A stretch of DNA of 64,000 nucleotides from Manduca sexta (GCF_014839805.1 NC_051138.1:8740983-8804982), one strand, 5' to 3'; shown: positions 1 to 9,972, numbered from the stretch's first letter. Made by a program: numbers and translations. The notes: generated by a model not told the origin, from the letters alone.

Positions 1-176
1 TAGTTCAAAGCTTGCATTATCACAAAAGCAACAATTTATGGTATAACGATATTCCAGATTGCAGTGATATTAATTATTATTGTATTTTTCCTTTGGTTAG
101 AAGAACTTTTGTTTATAGTAAGTGTTATATAGGAGTAATGCTATTTGAAATATATAAGAATACTGTTTTGTCATAC

Positions 177-399
177 CTGATTCAAAACTAAATATTTCCC
201 CTTCGAATCCATATCTCCTTAGTGAATGTAAAGGCCACACTGTGGAGTCTCTCCCTTCTCTGTACAGTATAATGTCAGACTCGGTGATCTCTAGTTGGCC
301 AGAACATAAATCTGACCCATTTTCGTCTATGTTCACCACACGAAACACATTAGGATGTAAAACGTCTGTAGACTCCTTTTTACTATGTAGGCACCCCAT
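177..399 (-). CDS. FRS2-like FGF receptor substrate, first coding exon (partial gene)
   Basis: The exon starts with ATG at 399 and reads MGCLHSKKESTDVLHPNVFR, then FRVVNIDENGSDLCSGQLEI, SDIILYREGRDSTVWPLHSL and RRYGFEGEIFSFES. This matches the start of fibroblast growth factor receptor substrate 2/3: Gly2 followed by Cys3 is a myristoylation signal, and the rest is the first half of an IRS-type PTB domain, with the family hallmark LRRYG...FSFESG. It should be a membrane-anchored adaptor that binds juxtamembrane motifs of receptor tyrosine kinases. The coding sequence runs into a canonical donor (GTATGA at 176-171), leaving phase 1, so the next exon lies beyond the left edge. The residues that an uncut reading would add after FESG are intronic. 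Only about 74 residues are visible, so the exact paralogue is uncertain; another PTB adaptor is the alternative. Confidence 0.82.
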
Positions 400-931
400 G
401 ACATGGCCTTGATTTCATATATATGCCTATTTACATTAAAAACTCCAATACGATGGCATACGTGAAATTGTTGTATTACACAAAATAATGAATAACTCAA
501 AACATAGAGACTTTATCGATCTAAACGTATATTTTTATACGGGTTATCATCACTGTTACGCAGTTCATAACATTCGAAAACCTATATGCTCGATGATATG
601 TATACAATACATAATTTAACGTAGAAAACATATATATATTATTATCTTGACAATAGGTACATAATTTAGTTTAAGAAGCACTCTAGGGTAATTTATAATA
701 CTAAATATAGGGGCAGACTGCAAGTCTACGGGTGTTTCAAAGGATTCTGTACATAATAAAAACAAATAGTACCTAGCCTGGTACCTAGGTAAAATTAGAA
801 AAATGATAGACTACAGACGACAGTTCCGATCTCAGAACAATGACAAGCATAGAAGTAACATTATGACATTTGAGTTTACTCTGTCTTTGACAGCAAGAAA
901 TTTAATTGTGTTGCGATCTCTTCTGACATCT

Positions 932-945
932 TATCGATATCGATA
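932..945. promoter_or_regulatory. Two overlapping DRE (TATCGATA) boxes
   Basis: The sequence TATCGATATCGATA contains two overlapping copies of TATCGATA, the palindromic DNA replication-related element bound by DREF/BEAF-type factors at insect housekeeping promoters. It lies about 530 bp upstream of the FRS2-like start codon and about 560 bp beyond the THAP stop. The motif is seen directly; promoter activity and which gene it serves are inferred. Confidence 0.45.
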
Positions 946-1197
946 GATGCTTTGTCTATCGGCTATGGTAAATTCACAGACCTGCTAAAATAAACACTTT
1001 TCGGTCAGTCAACTACAAACCGTTGCAAAATGCTATTTTAAATAAAGGTTAATAAAAAGATATCAAAACCCTAATTTGGTATTCAAGTACTAAATGAGGT
1101 CTGGGTATATAAAATCACTCGTTAAGAAGCTGTTAAATTACAATAAACTATAGAACTACCGGCTCTCTTCAAGCTAAATTTTATCCAATTTTCATTT

Positions 1198-1323
1198 GCT
1201 ATTTACAGCAGTTTCCATGCCTTCCGAAACGTCATTCACACAAAAATGGTTTAGCATTTAGATTATTAAATTAAGAAAATCTTAGAAATTTCGGAAGGAA
1301 TGGAAACCGCTGTAAATAACAAA
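1198..1323. repeat. Short inverted-repeat element (MITE-like hairpin)
   Basis: The left arm GCTATTTACAGCAGTTTCCA...CCTTCCGAAA is mirrored by a right arm TTTCGGAAGGAATGGAAACC...GTAAATAAC, about 33 bp per arm with a few mismatches and roughly 55 bp between. The arms sit at the very ends, as in a tiny non-autonomous TIR element. No target duplication is clear and no second copy was noticed in the window. Confidence 0.55.
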
Positions 1324-1506
1324 CAAGAAATCGGCCAGAATTTCGTCTAGGAGAAAGCCAGTACGCCTTCTGTTCTTTTCTGACTTTCTTAGCGATTAAA
1401 AGATACCCAAGAGGTGTGATTTGACAGAAGCTACTAAAATGGGACAATAAAATTAAAACACAGCGGTATCATTCATGTCACATATGTTTGATAACTTATT
1501 TCAATG

Positions 1507-2036
1507 TTAATAAAACTTTGTCGAAATGCATAGAGTAAACACGGTGCTGTTTTTCCAATGCCAATTGGGACGAGCTATGGCAACGATCCATTTTTGCCTC
1601 ATAGCATCATCTGTGGGGAATCTGCAATGAAACACACTATGAAAATCAGATAGTTTCCTCAACCCCCAGCCTTCGCGCTCGGTTTCCAAGTGGCTTTTAC
1701 CACTTCACCACCGTATATTGAAAGTAAAACGCAATTTATGCAAAATAGTCAACTACAATATACTAACATCTATGTTATCGACAGAATATGCAGAACAACA
1801 CTATTGAACACGACTACGTAAATTGATAAAAATGAAAAATACTTAATAATTACTGTATCGAATGGCCAATAGCAGATTATAATATGACTACAGCATAATA
1901 AAGATTAATTAATAATACTTTTTGCACTTATGCACAGGGTTTAAGCAAATATATAAGGTTTTTTGTTTACTCACCGATGGAAGCTGATGATTTCAGTTTC
2001 ATTTTCTTTACGACAAGAATGAGATTTACACCCCAT
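1507..2036 (-). CDS. THAP-domain protein, two exons, possibly truncated
   Basis: Exon 1 is 2036-1975 (MGCKSHSCRKENETEIISFH plus CG), with donor GTGAGT. Exon 2 begins at 1621 after TTGCAG and completes the Arg codon, giving HRFPTDDAMRQKWIVAIARP then NWHWKNSTVFTLCISTKFY and a stop at 1507. The joined pattern (paired Cys, FHRFP, W in MRQKW) is a THAP C2CH zinc-finger DNA-binding domain. The usual ending is S-x-I-C-S-x-H-F; here CISTKF replaces it, so the last zinc ligand, His, is missing, and a stop follows at once. Either an unrecognised donor lies near the end of the exon or the copy is decaying. The splice phase fit is strong; a working protein is not assured. Confidence 0.55.
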
Positions 2037-2097
2037 AATAACGCAGACCATTGCTTGTTCGTAGGGCTATATTATACTTAAACAGCACTGTGTATTT

Positions 2098-2890
2098 ATT
2101 TGAATTAACAACAAAAATATTACAAAACATGCAGCCACTTTTGAAAAGCACGCGCTGAAGTATAACGTAACTAAATTGTGTGGGCGCGTTTGTGACATTG
2201 TTTTGAGGTTGGCAAGTTGGAACATTTGACATTTTATTTGCTTTTTAATTCGGCATCATAAAGACGACCAAAGGTAACCATTTGATAATTTTAAAGTGTA
2301 CGCAAGCCGACCTTAGCAACATAATATTTGTCTCGTTCTTTTCAACGGTTTTGGCCTATTTGAAAAAAAGGACAAGTATATAAGGCAGTGTTGCCAGGGC
2401 CCTTGAGTCGTAAGTTACGTTTCGTTTCCTGAAATGTTACATTTTTGCTGCAAAAGTTACATTATTGTTTTTTTTTTTTAATTTACGCGTTTTTGGGCAA
2501 GCATTTCTGTAGCTACGAAACCGCGGGGACTCGCGAAGTAGGAAATGTGCGCGCGCACACTCAAGCAAAATCAAGTTTTAATATATACGAGATACGTTTC
2601 ATTTTGTCTTGGGGAGCCATCTCTAAGTGTGATATGGAGTGAAATACTTTTTAGACCGGCCAGTTTTAGGTGCGTTCAATTTAGATGCGTTCGTATACTA
2701 TTTACAATAAAAATTTTCTATTACAAATATCGTTGTTCTCAAAAGTTACGAAAATTGCCTTAAATATAAAAATTACTTACATGTTACGCAAGGGGGTCAA
2801 AAGTAACGAAAAATGTAAGAAATGTAACCTTCTGGCAACACTGATATAAGGGTAATTTAGATTCCTTCTATACTTGTTCTTGTTCTGAGC
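2098..2890. repeat. Segment duplicated at 43.1-43.6 kb (here carrying a hAT MITE)
   Basis: From about AATTAACAACAAAAATATTA onward this stretch closely matches 43112-43436 in the same orientation, interrupted here by the MITE at 2386-2843 and resuming with GTAATTTAGATTCCTTCTAT after it. It lies just upstream of the THAP start codon, so it may include that gene's 5' flank. Neither copy codes for anything recognisable. It could be a segmental duplication or two copies of an unnamed dispersed repeat. Confidence 0.65.
2386..2843 (+). mobile_element. hAT-type MITE with 8-bp target duplication
   Basis: The 458-bp element begins CAGTGTTGCCAG and ends CTGGCAACACTG, and is flanked on both sides by ATATAAGG (2378-2385 and 2844-2851). 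Eight-bp duplications and CAGTG termini are typical of hAT transposons. There is no transposase, so it is non-autonomous. A second copy in reverse orientation lies at 45569-46037, just upstream of CCT4. Short apparent reading frames inside it are incidental. Confidence 0.88.
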
Positions 2891-2915
2891 CCTGAGGTTC
2901 CGATAAACCAGACAT

Positions 2916-2986
2916 TTTTTTTTGTTTGATTTACTTCTTAAGGAGAAGGCAAAGGCTCTCAGCCATACAGCCTAGTCTGCCTTCTA
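2916..2986 (-). mobile_element. 71-bp 5'-truncated LINE tail with 11-bp target duplication
   Basis: A poly(T) start (poly(A) on the minus strand) is followed by AAGGAGAAGGCAAAGGCTCT...CAGCCTAGTCTGCCTTCT, flanked by AAACCAGACAT at 2905-2915 and 2987-2997. The same core occurs at the 3' end of LINE-B near 32220-32280 and, more diverged, near 43010. It is therefore a drastically truncated copy of the LINE-B family made by target-primed reverse transcription. Confidence 0.82.
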
Positions 2987-2997
2987 AAACCAGACAT

Positions 2998-3643
2998 TGG
3001 ATGAAGAGATAATAAAATAAAAATGGTGACAATTGTTGCTTTATTTAGCTCCTCATTCTTAGTGAAGAGAATATATGGGAAGGAGTAACCAAAGAATATA
3101 AGAGCAAAAATTTATTTATAGTTTAAAAAACGCTCTTAAAATCTCTCATCCCACTAATTTTCTCCCTAAGTTCGGAAACCCTGCTTTGTGACTACCTCAG
3201 ATTAGACTCCTTCAATGCTTGTTATTGTTCAGAGGACTAGACAAATACCAAATACTAAAACAGTATGTATTGGCAGTTGCTAATTTTAAATTATAGATTT
3301 ATTTATATACTTACCTACTTTATCAATTACACAAGTCGACAAAAAAAATTTGTTTTTTTGTGTTTCCGTTCTAATGCTTGAATTCTGATTCCAAACATCG
3401 AAAAACACTCGGATATCCAGTTTTAACTCTTAAAGTTTGCTTTTGTCTGATTTATGTTGATAAGTACGTTTTGAAGATTTTAATTGATTCTCATGAGCAA
3501 TAGGCGGTAGCATTTTGATCATTTTAATTGCAAATTGTGAATTATGTCTGAACGGCAGTAGTGAGTTTACTAGTCTATTACTATTTTAAAATAAGTATAT
3601 TTGAGTTGTAGCAACCGACTTTTATGTCGTACTTGGTTAGAAA
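2998..3643. other. AT-rich spacer, nothing recognised
   Basis: No exon, TIR pair or tail could be supported here. A motif CAATGCTTGTTATTGTTCAG near 3213 resembles the CTATGCTTGTTCTTGTTCTG strings at 2865 and 43417 and may be a scrap of the same repeat. Confidence 0.4.
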
Positions 3644-5152
3644 ATGGCACCAAGAAAGTGTAAACAGGATGTTGATTAATTCTGTTTTATTTGCGGTGAA
3701 TTTATTAAAGAAGCAAAAAAAATTGCTTTTGGCAACGATTTTGAAGCATTGCGTAGCTTATGACGCTTATTATAACCTCAAAATACGGAATCAAGATAAG
3801 AAATGGGTGCCTCACAGTGCTTGTGTTAATTTCAAATTGGAAAATATAATGTGAAAGTGAAACCAATAGTAGAGCCTAAATAAATATTGATGCTACCGTT
3901 ACATATAAAGTTAGGGCTAATGAAGCAATTGTGTAAGCTCTAGATCATAATTCTGAAGCTATTGAATATTTAAAGAGATTTTTTCCCAAATTATCTGAAG
4001 CTAAAGTTAAAACTGGTATTTTCGTTGGACTACAAATAAAACACAAAATGAGCAGCGATGATTTCACAAAATTCCTTATTGCTCATCTATATCTATACTA
4101 TTATATAAAGCTGAAGAGTTTGTTTGTTTGAACGCGCTAATCTCAGGAACTACCGGTCCAAACTGAAAAATTCTTTTTGCGTTGGATAGCCCTTTGTTCG
4201 TGGAGTGCTATAGGCTATATATCATCACGCTATACCCAATAGGAGCGGAGCAGTAATGGCTAATCTCAGGAACTACCGATTCGAACTGAAAAATTCTTTT
4301 GTGTTGAATAGCCCTTTGTTTGTGGAGTGCCCTGAGTTATATATCATCACGCTATGACCAATAGGAGCGGAGCAGTAATGGCTAATCTCAGGAACTATCA
4401 GTTTGAACTGAAAAATTTGTTTTGTGTTGGATAGCCCTTTATTTGTGGAGTGATATAAGCTATATATCATCACGCTATGACCAATAGGAGCGGAGCAGTA
4501 ATGAAACATGTTGCAAAAACGGGGACAATTTATTATTTTTGAGAGCTTCCGTTGCGTGCGCTGCGTAAACGGTTAAAGTTATGTAACAATGATGTATGAC
4601 GGGATTGTTCCTCTTAAAAAGTTCTAAAAAATATATTATAAAACAAAGTCCCCCGTTGCATCCGTCTGCCTGAACGAGTTAAACTCAAAAACTACCCAAC
4701 ATATTAAGAGGAAATTTGTTATGGAGTCAGTTTGGGACCCTGGGAAGAACATAGGCTCCCGGGAAACTACTACTTTTATAACGGTAAACTTTAGCCTGAA
4801 AAACTTTATAACGCGAGCGGAGCCGCGGGCAAAAGCTAGTGAAAAATAATCCTGGAAGCGTCTGAAAGCAGTAGTCAATTGTTTTTTTGGAAATCACAGA
4901 GTCGACAATTATGAAGAGTTCATTGAAACTATGCTTGAAAGTTTTAAATTGATGGACTGCAGAATGTCCCATAAACTCCATATGCTACATGCTCTCCCGG
5001 ACAAATTTAAAGATAATATGGGTGCCTATTCAGAGGAGCAGGGAGAACGTTTTTACCAAGATGTGGTGGACTTTGAACGACATTACCAAGGGCAGTATAA
5101 TGAGAGTATGATGAGAGATAACATTTGGGGATTAATACGCACACAAACATAA
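3644..5152 (+). pseudogene. Dead copy of a dispersed insect gene family, split by a Helitron
   Basis: The start reads MAPRKCK followed after a stop by FCFICGEFIKEAKK, then in a shifted frame AYDAYYNLKIRNQDKKWVPH. Around 3960-4080 it gives FPKLSEAKVKTGIFVGLQIK, and after a 748-bp Helitron (4092-4839) it ends YSEEQGERFYQDVVDFERHY and MMRDNIWGLI. These blocks, in this order, match an uncharacterised multi-copy protein found in many insects (MAPRKC...CYVCGEFIK near the N-terminus, SEEQGERFHQD...YQG near the C-terminus); its function is not established. Several stops and frameshifts and much missing middle sequence make it a pseudogene. Family recognition is from memory of the motifs, not a search. 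Confidence 0.75.
4092..4839 (+). mobile_element. Non-autonomous Helitron A (three 123-bp units)
   Basis: It begins TCTATACTATTATATAAAGC and ends GCCGCGGGCAAAAGCTAG, with a host A before and T after, and a GC-rich palindrome (GCGGAGCCGCGGGC) just before the 3' CTAG. These are Helitron hallmarks and match the lepidopteran Lep1 type. The interior has three tandem units of about 123 bp, each opening GCTAATCTCAGGAACTA and closing AATAGGAGCGGAGCAGTAAT. No Rep/helicase is present. The reading frame on the minus strand at 4273-4509 is repetitive only because the unit length is a multiple of three. Confidence 0.85.
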
Positions 5153-5613
5153 AAATCCATTAAAAAAAAAACTTTTTGTTATTTTCTATTTGTTTGCTAT
5201 TATTAGTCATAATTCTTGTATAAAAAAGACTTTGATGTTCAATAAAAACATTTTTATCGTAATTTTAAATAAAATTACAGAGAAAGTATAAAAAATTGTA
5301 TGTGTTTTTTGAAACTCAGTAAAATTGCTCTAGTTTCTACAAAAGCAAACTTTGATCGGAAGTTATTTTTTTATTTATTTGTAACATAGGAGAAACCGAA
5401 ATTTCACATTCAGGTGCCAGACTCAAAAATCGTGTTGACCGGTGTTGTCTTTGAAATCCTTACTTCACCCGGCATAATACGCTCGGAATGTAAACAGCTA
5501 CCTTGCTCTTGTTATTGTGAATCGCTTAAAGGTTAAGGCTGCCTGTCCACTGGAATGGAGTGAGATGGCGGAGCGGTGAGCGTAATAAAAACCACCAATT
5601 GCAAAAAAAAATT

Positions 5614-6503
5614 GATGTGCCAACTCAGGATAAACACAACTCGAGCTAACCCGAGTTGAAATTCACGTAACTCGAGTTAAGTAACTCGAATTAACCGGGT
5701 AAACTGAAACTGAGTAATGATTTGTTTTGGGTTATTTTTACAAATGTAATGACTCACCAGGTGAATTTAAATAATAAAGTAATTTATGTATTCATCATGT
5801 ATTTAGGATTTAATATTCGTAACATAAATAAAGTACTTAAGGTTATAGCTTAAGGTCCATTTTCATACATTTTGTTTCACCTTTAATCTGGGTAACTAAA
5901 CAAGTATTGACAAGTAAAGAATTTAAATTCACGTCTAGTTAGTGATTAGTTCTCGCAGTTGAAAGAAAAACGTAAAAATAATTAATATGTATGGATATTT
6001 CGGCCTTTAAAATTTAATACGACGAAATTGAAAAATGGACCTTAAGCTATAACCGTAAGTCTTTATATTAATTAACAACAAAACTACTTATGTTTATTTC
6101 TAGCAGTCTACAAAATAATATCAGATCAGACTAACTTTATATCCTAGATACATAGATATTTACTTACGGTTTAATTATTACAATAAAAATTTAAAGCTTA
6201 AAAAAGAACTAAGCTGTTTAACTATTTTATCGCAAATCATATTTTGGCAGTTAGCTTATTCATGCTCTACGTTGACTCTGTACTCAAATAATAGAATAAT
6301 AGAGTCTAATAGAAATTAATATGTTATCAACAAGTTCTAAGACGGACCATTTATTTATTTATAATGTATTCATTTGTTAATTACTTAACAATAAAAAAAT
6401 CTCGCCGCGCCGGCGGGATTATTTAAACTCGAGTTAAAGAAAATTCAACTCGAGTTGACTCGATCTAAACCCAACTCGAGTTAGTAAATCAAGTTGACAC
6501 ATC
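5614..6503. mobile_element. TIR element rich in AACTCGAGTT motifs
   Basis: The ends are GATGTGCCAACT on the left and, inverted, GATGTGTCAACT on the right. Inside each end lie several copies or near-copies of the palindrome AACTCGAGTT (left about 5640-5700, right about 6425-6485). No transposase is seen. A TTAA-type MITE is nested inside at 5841-6054. Superfamily is unknown; no clear target duplication was found, so the exact limits may be off by a few bases. Confidence 0.6.
5841..6054. mobile_element. TTAA MITE (piggyBac-like), copy 1
   Basis: TTAA at 5837-5840 precedes GGTTATAGCTTAAGGTCCAT; the right end GGACCTTAAGCTATAACC is its inverse, followed by GTAA, a one-base-altered TTAA. The interior (ACGTCTAGTTAGTGATTAGT...CTCGCAGTTGAAAG) is shared with copies at 44999-45208 and 58832-59031, which are in the opposite orientation. 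TTAA duplication suggests piggyBac or a similar superfamily. Confidence 0.8.
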
Positions 6504-7115
6504 TCTACAAAAAAATCTCTACTACTACTTCAGTAGGCAGGGAGCAATGATTAACGAGTATAGAGGATGAGTGATATGGTCACGTGACATGCGGCACATT
6601 TAATGCATAAAATGGCGCCGACTCCGCTCCTTACAATAGTGATATGCTAGTACCGAAAATTTTGTATCAACATCGAAGAATTAAAAGAAAGACAAACAAG
6701 CCCATAAAAGATCAAATACGAAAAGGGTTAGGTTCTACCATAATATAAATATAACAAACCATAATATAAACAAACAAATTGAAACTGATTTATAAGTAAC
6801 AATTGTTAAACAAAGCAGTACCTGTTGTGACAAACATCCAGTTGTGTTTGATCTATATTTGTATGTTGCACTATTCCTTGCTAAAAATTTAAGTTACAGA
6901 TTAAGATATTTACTTAATACATGATAAATGGAATAAGATAGCGTAGCCAGCAATTATTTGGTTGGTTTTATTTTATTTTATTATTATACTCTTTGATGGA
7001 GAAACATAACTATGTTTCGGCAAACTAAAATCAATGACCGTAAAGATGGTGGTTAAGATAATCAATTATAATAATTATTTGCAATAACAACAATATGATT
7101 ATGTATCTATTTCCG

Positions 7116-7404
7116 CCGGACGAAGACTCGGACCTACTGTCTCGGGGAAGCCCGCAGTCGTCCCTTATGCGCCGAAGAGGGTCAACGCGGAGTTTTAGTT
7201 GGTAGGCCGTTGCGTAGGGACTTAGGTTAGGTTCATTGGTTAGGGACTTGGCCCGACCGCCGCCCGAGGGTCCCGGGCTGCTTCAATTGTCGGGTCGTAA
7301 GGCAACGGTTACCCCAACATAACCGCTCAGTCACCCCCCGCGAAGACTGAACGGTAGTAATAAGGGACTTTCTCCGCGAAAACAAAAAAAAAAAAAAAAA
7401 AAAA
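7116..7404 (+). mobile_element. 5'-truncated LINE 3' end with poly(A) and 15-bp target duplication
   Basis: A GC-rich 290-bp block ending in about 23 A residues is flanked by the identical 15-mer ATGTATCTATTTCCG at 7101-7115 and 7405-7419. It holds no reading frame of note. Part of it (CAACATAACCG...CGCGAAAA) resembles 53243-53430 in a CCT4 intron, so both come from one LINE family, possibly R1-like. Confidence 0.85.
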
Positions 7405-7419
7405 ATGTATCTATTTCCG

Positions 7420-9294
7420 TGGATGCAAAGGTTGCTCGAAACATAAGACCGCCAATTGTAAAAATATATCTTACATTTCATCTTTATGTTGTTTCTTTTA
7501 TGTAACAATTCTAATTTTATTCGTAGCAATATATTAAAGTAATATTACTATTAGGTGAAGTATAATAATCATTACTATTTTACTTATCGGGAATATTGTT
7601 GGAAAACAGTTATCTTTTACTCGCGTTAATTAAACGTGTGGTTTATGGATATCTTCTCAAAATGTAAAGAACGAATATATGTATTTCTCAATTCATTTTG
7701 CCTTGGTTTTTAAATTTTTTGGTAATCTAAAAAAATATTCTAATTTCACTTAGTTTGTCGTTCTGTATAATACAATATTGATGTGTGCTCTAACATTCTT
7801 TCAAAGACAAAAACCGTAACTGATAAACGGGCGTCTGTTAAAATATCGATATCAATAATTTCTAAACAAATCCACCCATCCCTAAGCTCGTGTGTAAACA
7901 AACATAATGATTTTAATGTGTATAAATCATGCCTAAAAGGGTCCAAAGCTTAACAAACCAGATCCACATATCATTTTAATTGATAAAAACAAATCCAAAA
8001 AGTAAATATACAAAGATATTTGCTAATTTTCGGTAAAAACAGTTACTAAACTATGAAAAGATATTTCGGGGTCTTTCTTGCGTGAATTCGATTTGCATCC
8101 TTTCACACAACACTGAGTCATTTTCGAAACTTAACAAATACACTAATAAACACACTGAACAATTGAGAATATGATTATATTACTTTAAATTCAATATTTA
8201 TGAAGATTTGTTTACATCGTCTGACACTACGTGTACTTGCTGACTGGCCTGCAATAAATGGCGTTTCTGCCGCAAGGCGGTCCCAGTGTGCCCAGTGTGT
8301 TGAAGTAAACGAAATAGTGCCATATGCGAAGAAAGCAATTATTTTTGTCTTTTTTTGTTGCGTTCCAAATAAGCATTGAGTAAAAGAGATAGACATATAT
8401 ATTAACAATTCTGCGTCGATTTCCCTAACATAAATATAACTTATTCATATAGCTAACTTTTGAGGCCTGTCCTCTTTATATTTAGTCATTGCGTTTAATG
8501 GACGTAAAAAGTGACAACTATACAAAGTCGGTTAACGTGAAGCCGAACTAGCTCGGGTTACCTTTGCCCATATCTTCCGCGCGATTTCGACAAACACTGG
8601 CATAGAAAGTCATAGAAAGTGCTGCCATCTATATTAAAAAACACACTACGATATTAAGCCGCTTGACAGCGGGTTACCTTGCGCCTGTTGCGTCACAATT
8701 TTACTTTGGTAACGGAATTTCTGGGGAACTAAATACAAGGAGCGCCATCTAATGTTATTTAAAATAAGTAATCGATACCGATTAAATTTAATAAACAACG
8801 GGCTAATGGCCGATAGATGTCATTATTAAGTTATCATTAATTAATAATTGAAGCTATTATAATTATTGTTCATTGTCTGATATGTTTTAAATTTAAATTG
8901 ACCTATTAAATATATTGTTTAGTATCACCGAAAACCTAAAAGGGAAGCCGGTGGGAATCGGCTTGTATGGACGCTTCGCCACTGGTATGAATCTCTCTCT
9001 GTAACCACTATCTGCACCATAAGGTAATATAGTATCAATATCGATAGCCTTAGTTATTGTTCTGAGGGAAAACTGCACTGGTTCGAATCTCTCATCGATG
9101 TCTTCTTATAGTATTGGAGTGCAGTAAACTACAATGCGATTCAATTCGATTGTTAGGATATCTATTGGTCGCTTGCGATGAACTTGATTGTAAGATCAAT
9201 AAAGATAGCGCTGCTTGATTTATTTGCTACACTCTTAGAATTGGAATGACAAAATATACAAAGTTAGCTAAATATATTTTAAATTTCGCAATTT
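7420..9294. other. Intergenic AT-rich region, no gene recognised
   Basis: Several short open frames exist but none has recognisable protein similarity, good splice sites or a domain. Sequences like GCTGCCATCTA (about 8621) and GCGCCATCTA (about 8743) recur and may be scraps of repeats. A GGTTCGAATCTC box near 9080 resembles a pol III B box but has no tRNA fold around it. Confidence 0.4.
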
Positions 9295-9972
9295 GCCAAA
9301 AACCTTTAGTTTGCAAGGCTAGGGCGTCGAAGATCTTAAGTCATACTGTGTAGCCGCCTAAGAAGATTAGTCAATTTTTACCACCTGTCAAGTGCCATAT
9401 ACCTCTGCAAGAATGTATACAAGATAGACTGCAACTGTGGCCTCTCTTATATAGGACAAACAAAAAGAAATATAGGGACCCGCGTAAAAGAACATATAGC
9501 TCACGTGAAACACGGACGCTCTAAGAAGTTTGCAGTCGCTGAACATTCTGAAGGACGCTCCAATCATTATTTGCGACTAGACAAGCCACTAATCTTGGCA
9601 AAGAACACAGATTCCTGCCTAGGATGATTCGCGAGGCTATTGAAATTAAAAAACACCCAAATTTCAATAGGGAAGATGGTTGGAAGCTTGCACAAGCCTG
9701 GGATCCTGTTCTAAATTTAATTAAATCGGATCCCAAAAGACCGACTGCCAGACCTCAAGACACTATGAACTCATTCTGCGTAGATCGGACCGTCAAAAGT
9801 TGAAATTTAAAAAAGTTGTATATTTGAAAAATGTAGGTAGATATTGTAACTTTGACTTTACGGATGAACAACACCTCAGCCCCCCCGTGACCATGAAGGC
9901 TGAAAAGTCTTTGAAACGTCGGGAGAAAATAATAATATAAAAAACCGCGATAAAATCCGTAAAATAGCTTTA
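9295..9972 (+). mobile_element. Penelope-like element remnant: GIY-YIG endonuclease end and 3' tail
   Basis: Translation in two frames gives RASKILSHTV and PPKKISQFLPPVK, then YKIDCNCGLSYIGQTKRNIG, TRVKEHIAHVKHG, and near the end REAIEIKKHPNFNREDGWKL and AWDPVLNLI. SYIGQT and the Cys pair are the GIY-YIG nuclease signature of Penelope-like retroelements, and the R-E-A-I-E-I-x-K-H-P motif is typical of their C-termini. The reverse transcriptase is gone. The tail (GAAACGTCGGGAGAAAATAA...AACCGCGATAAAATCCGTAA) recurs at 17625-17682 and in part at 56756-56830. Confidence 0.82.

Larger units (their letters stand above)
400..1506. other. Intergenic / 5' flank of the FRS2-like gene
   Basis: No coding exon with family similarity was recognised here. 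It is AT-rich and holds a tandem TATCGATA motif at 932-945 and a short inverted-repeat element at 1198-1323, each listed separately. Transcription start and 5' UTR of the FRS2-like gene must lie in or beyond this stretch. Confidence 0.5.

Noticed and set aside
2026..2232. Minus-strand 68-residue frame above the THAP start
   Set aside because: It overlaps the THAP start in another frame and lies in the duplicated non-coding segment; the copy at 43112-43318 gives a different, unconserved frame.
4273..4509. Repetitive 78-residue frame with [14 protein letters not shown] repeats
   Set aside because: It comes from translating the 123-bp Helitron units, whose length is a multiple of three; the other copies carry stops.
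9075..9100. Possible tRNA or SINE from a GGTTCGAATCTC box
   Set aside because: No A box at proper spacing and no cloverleaf could be drawn.
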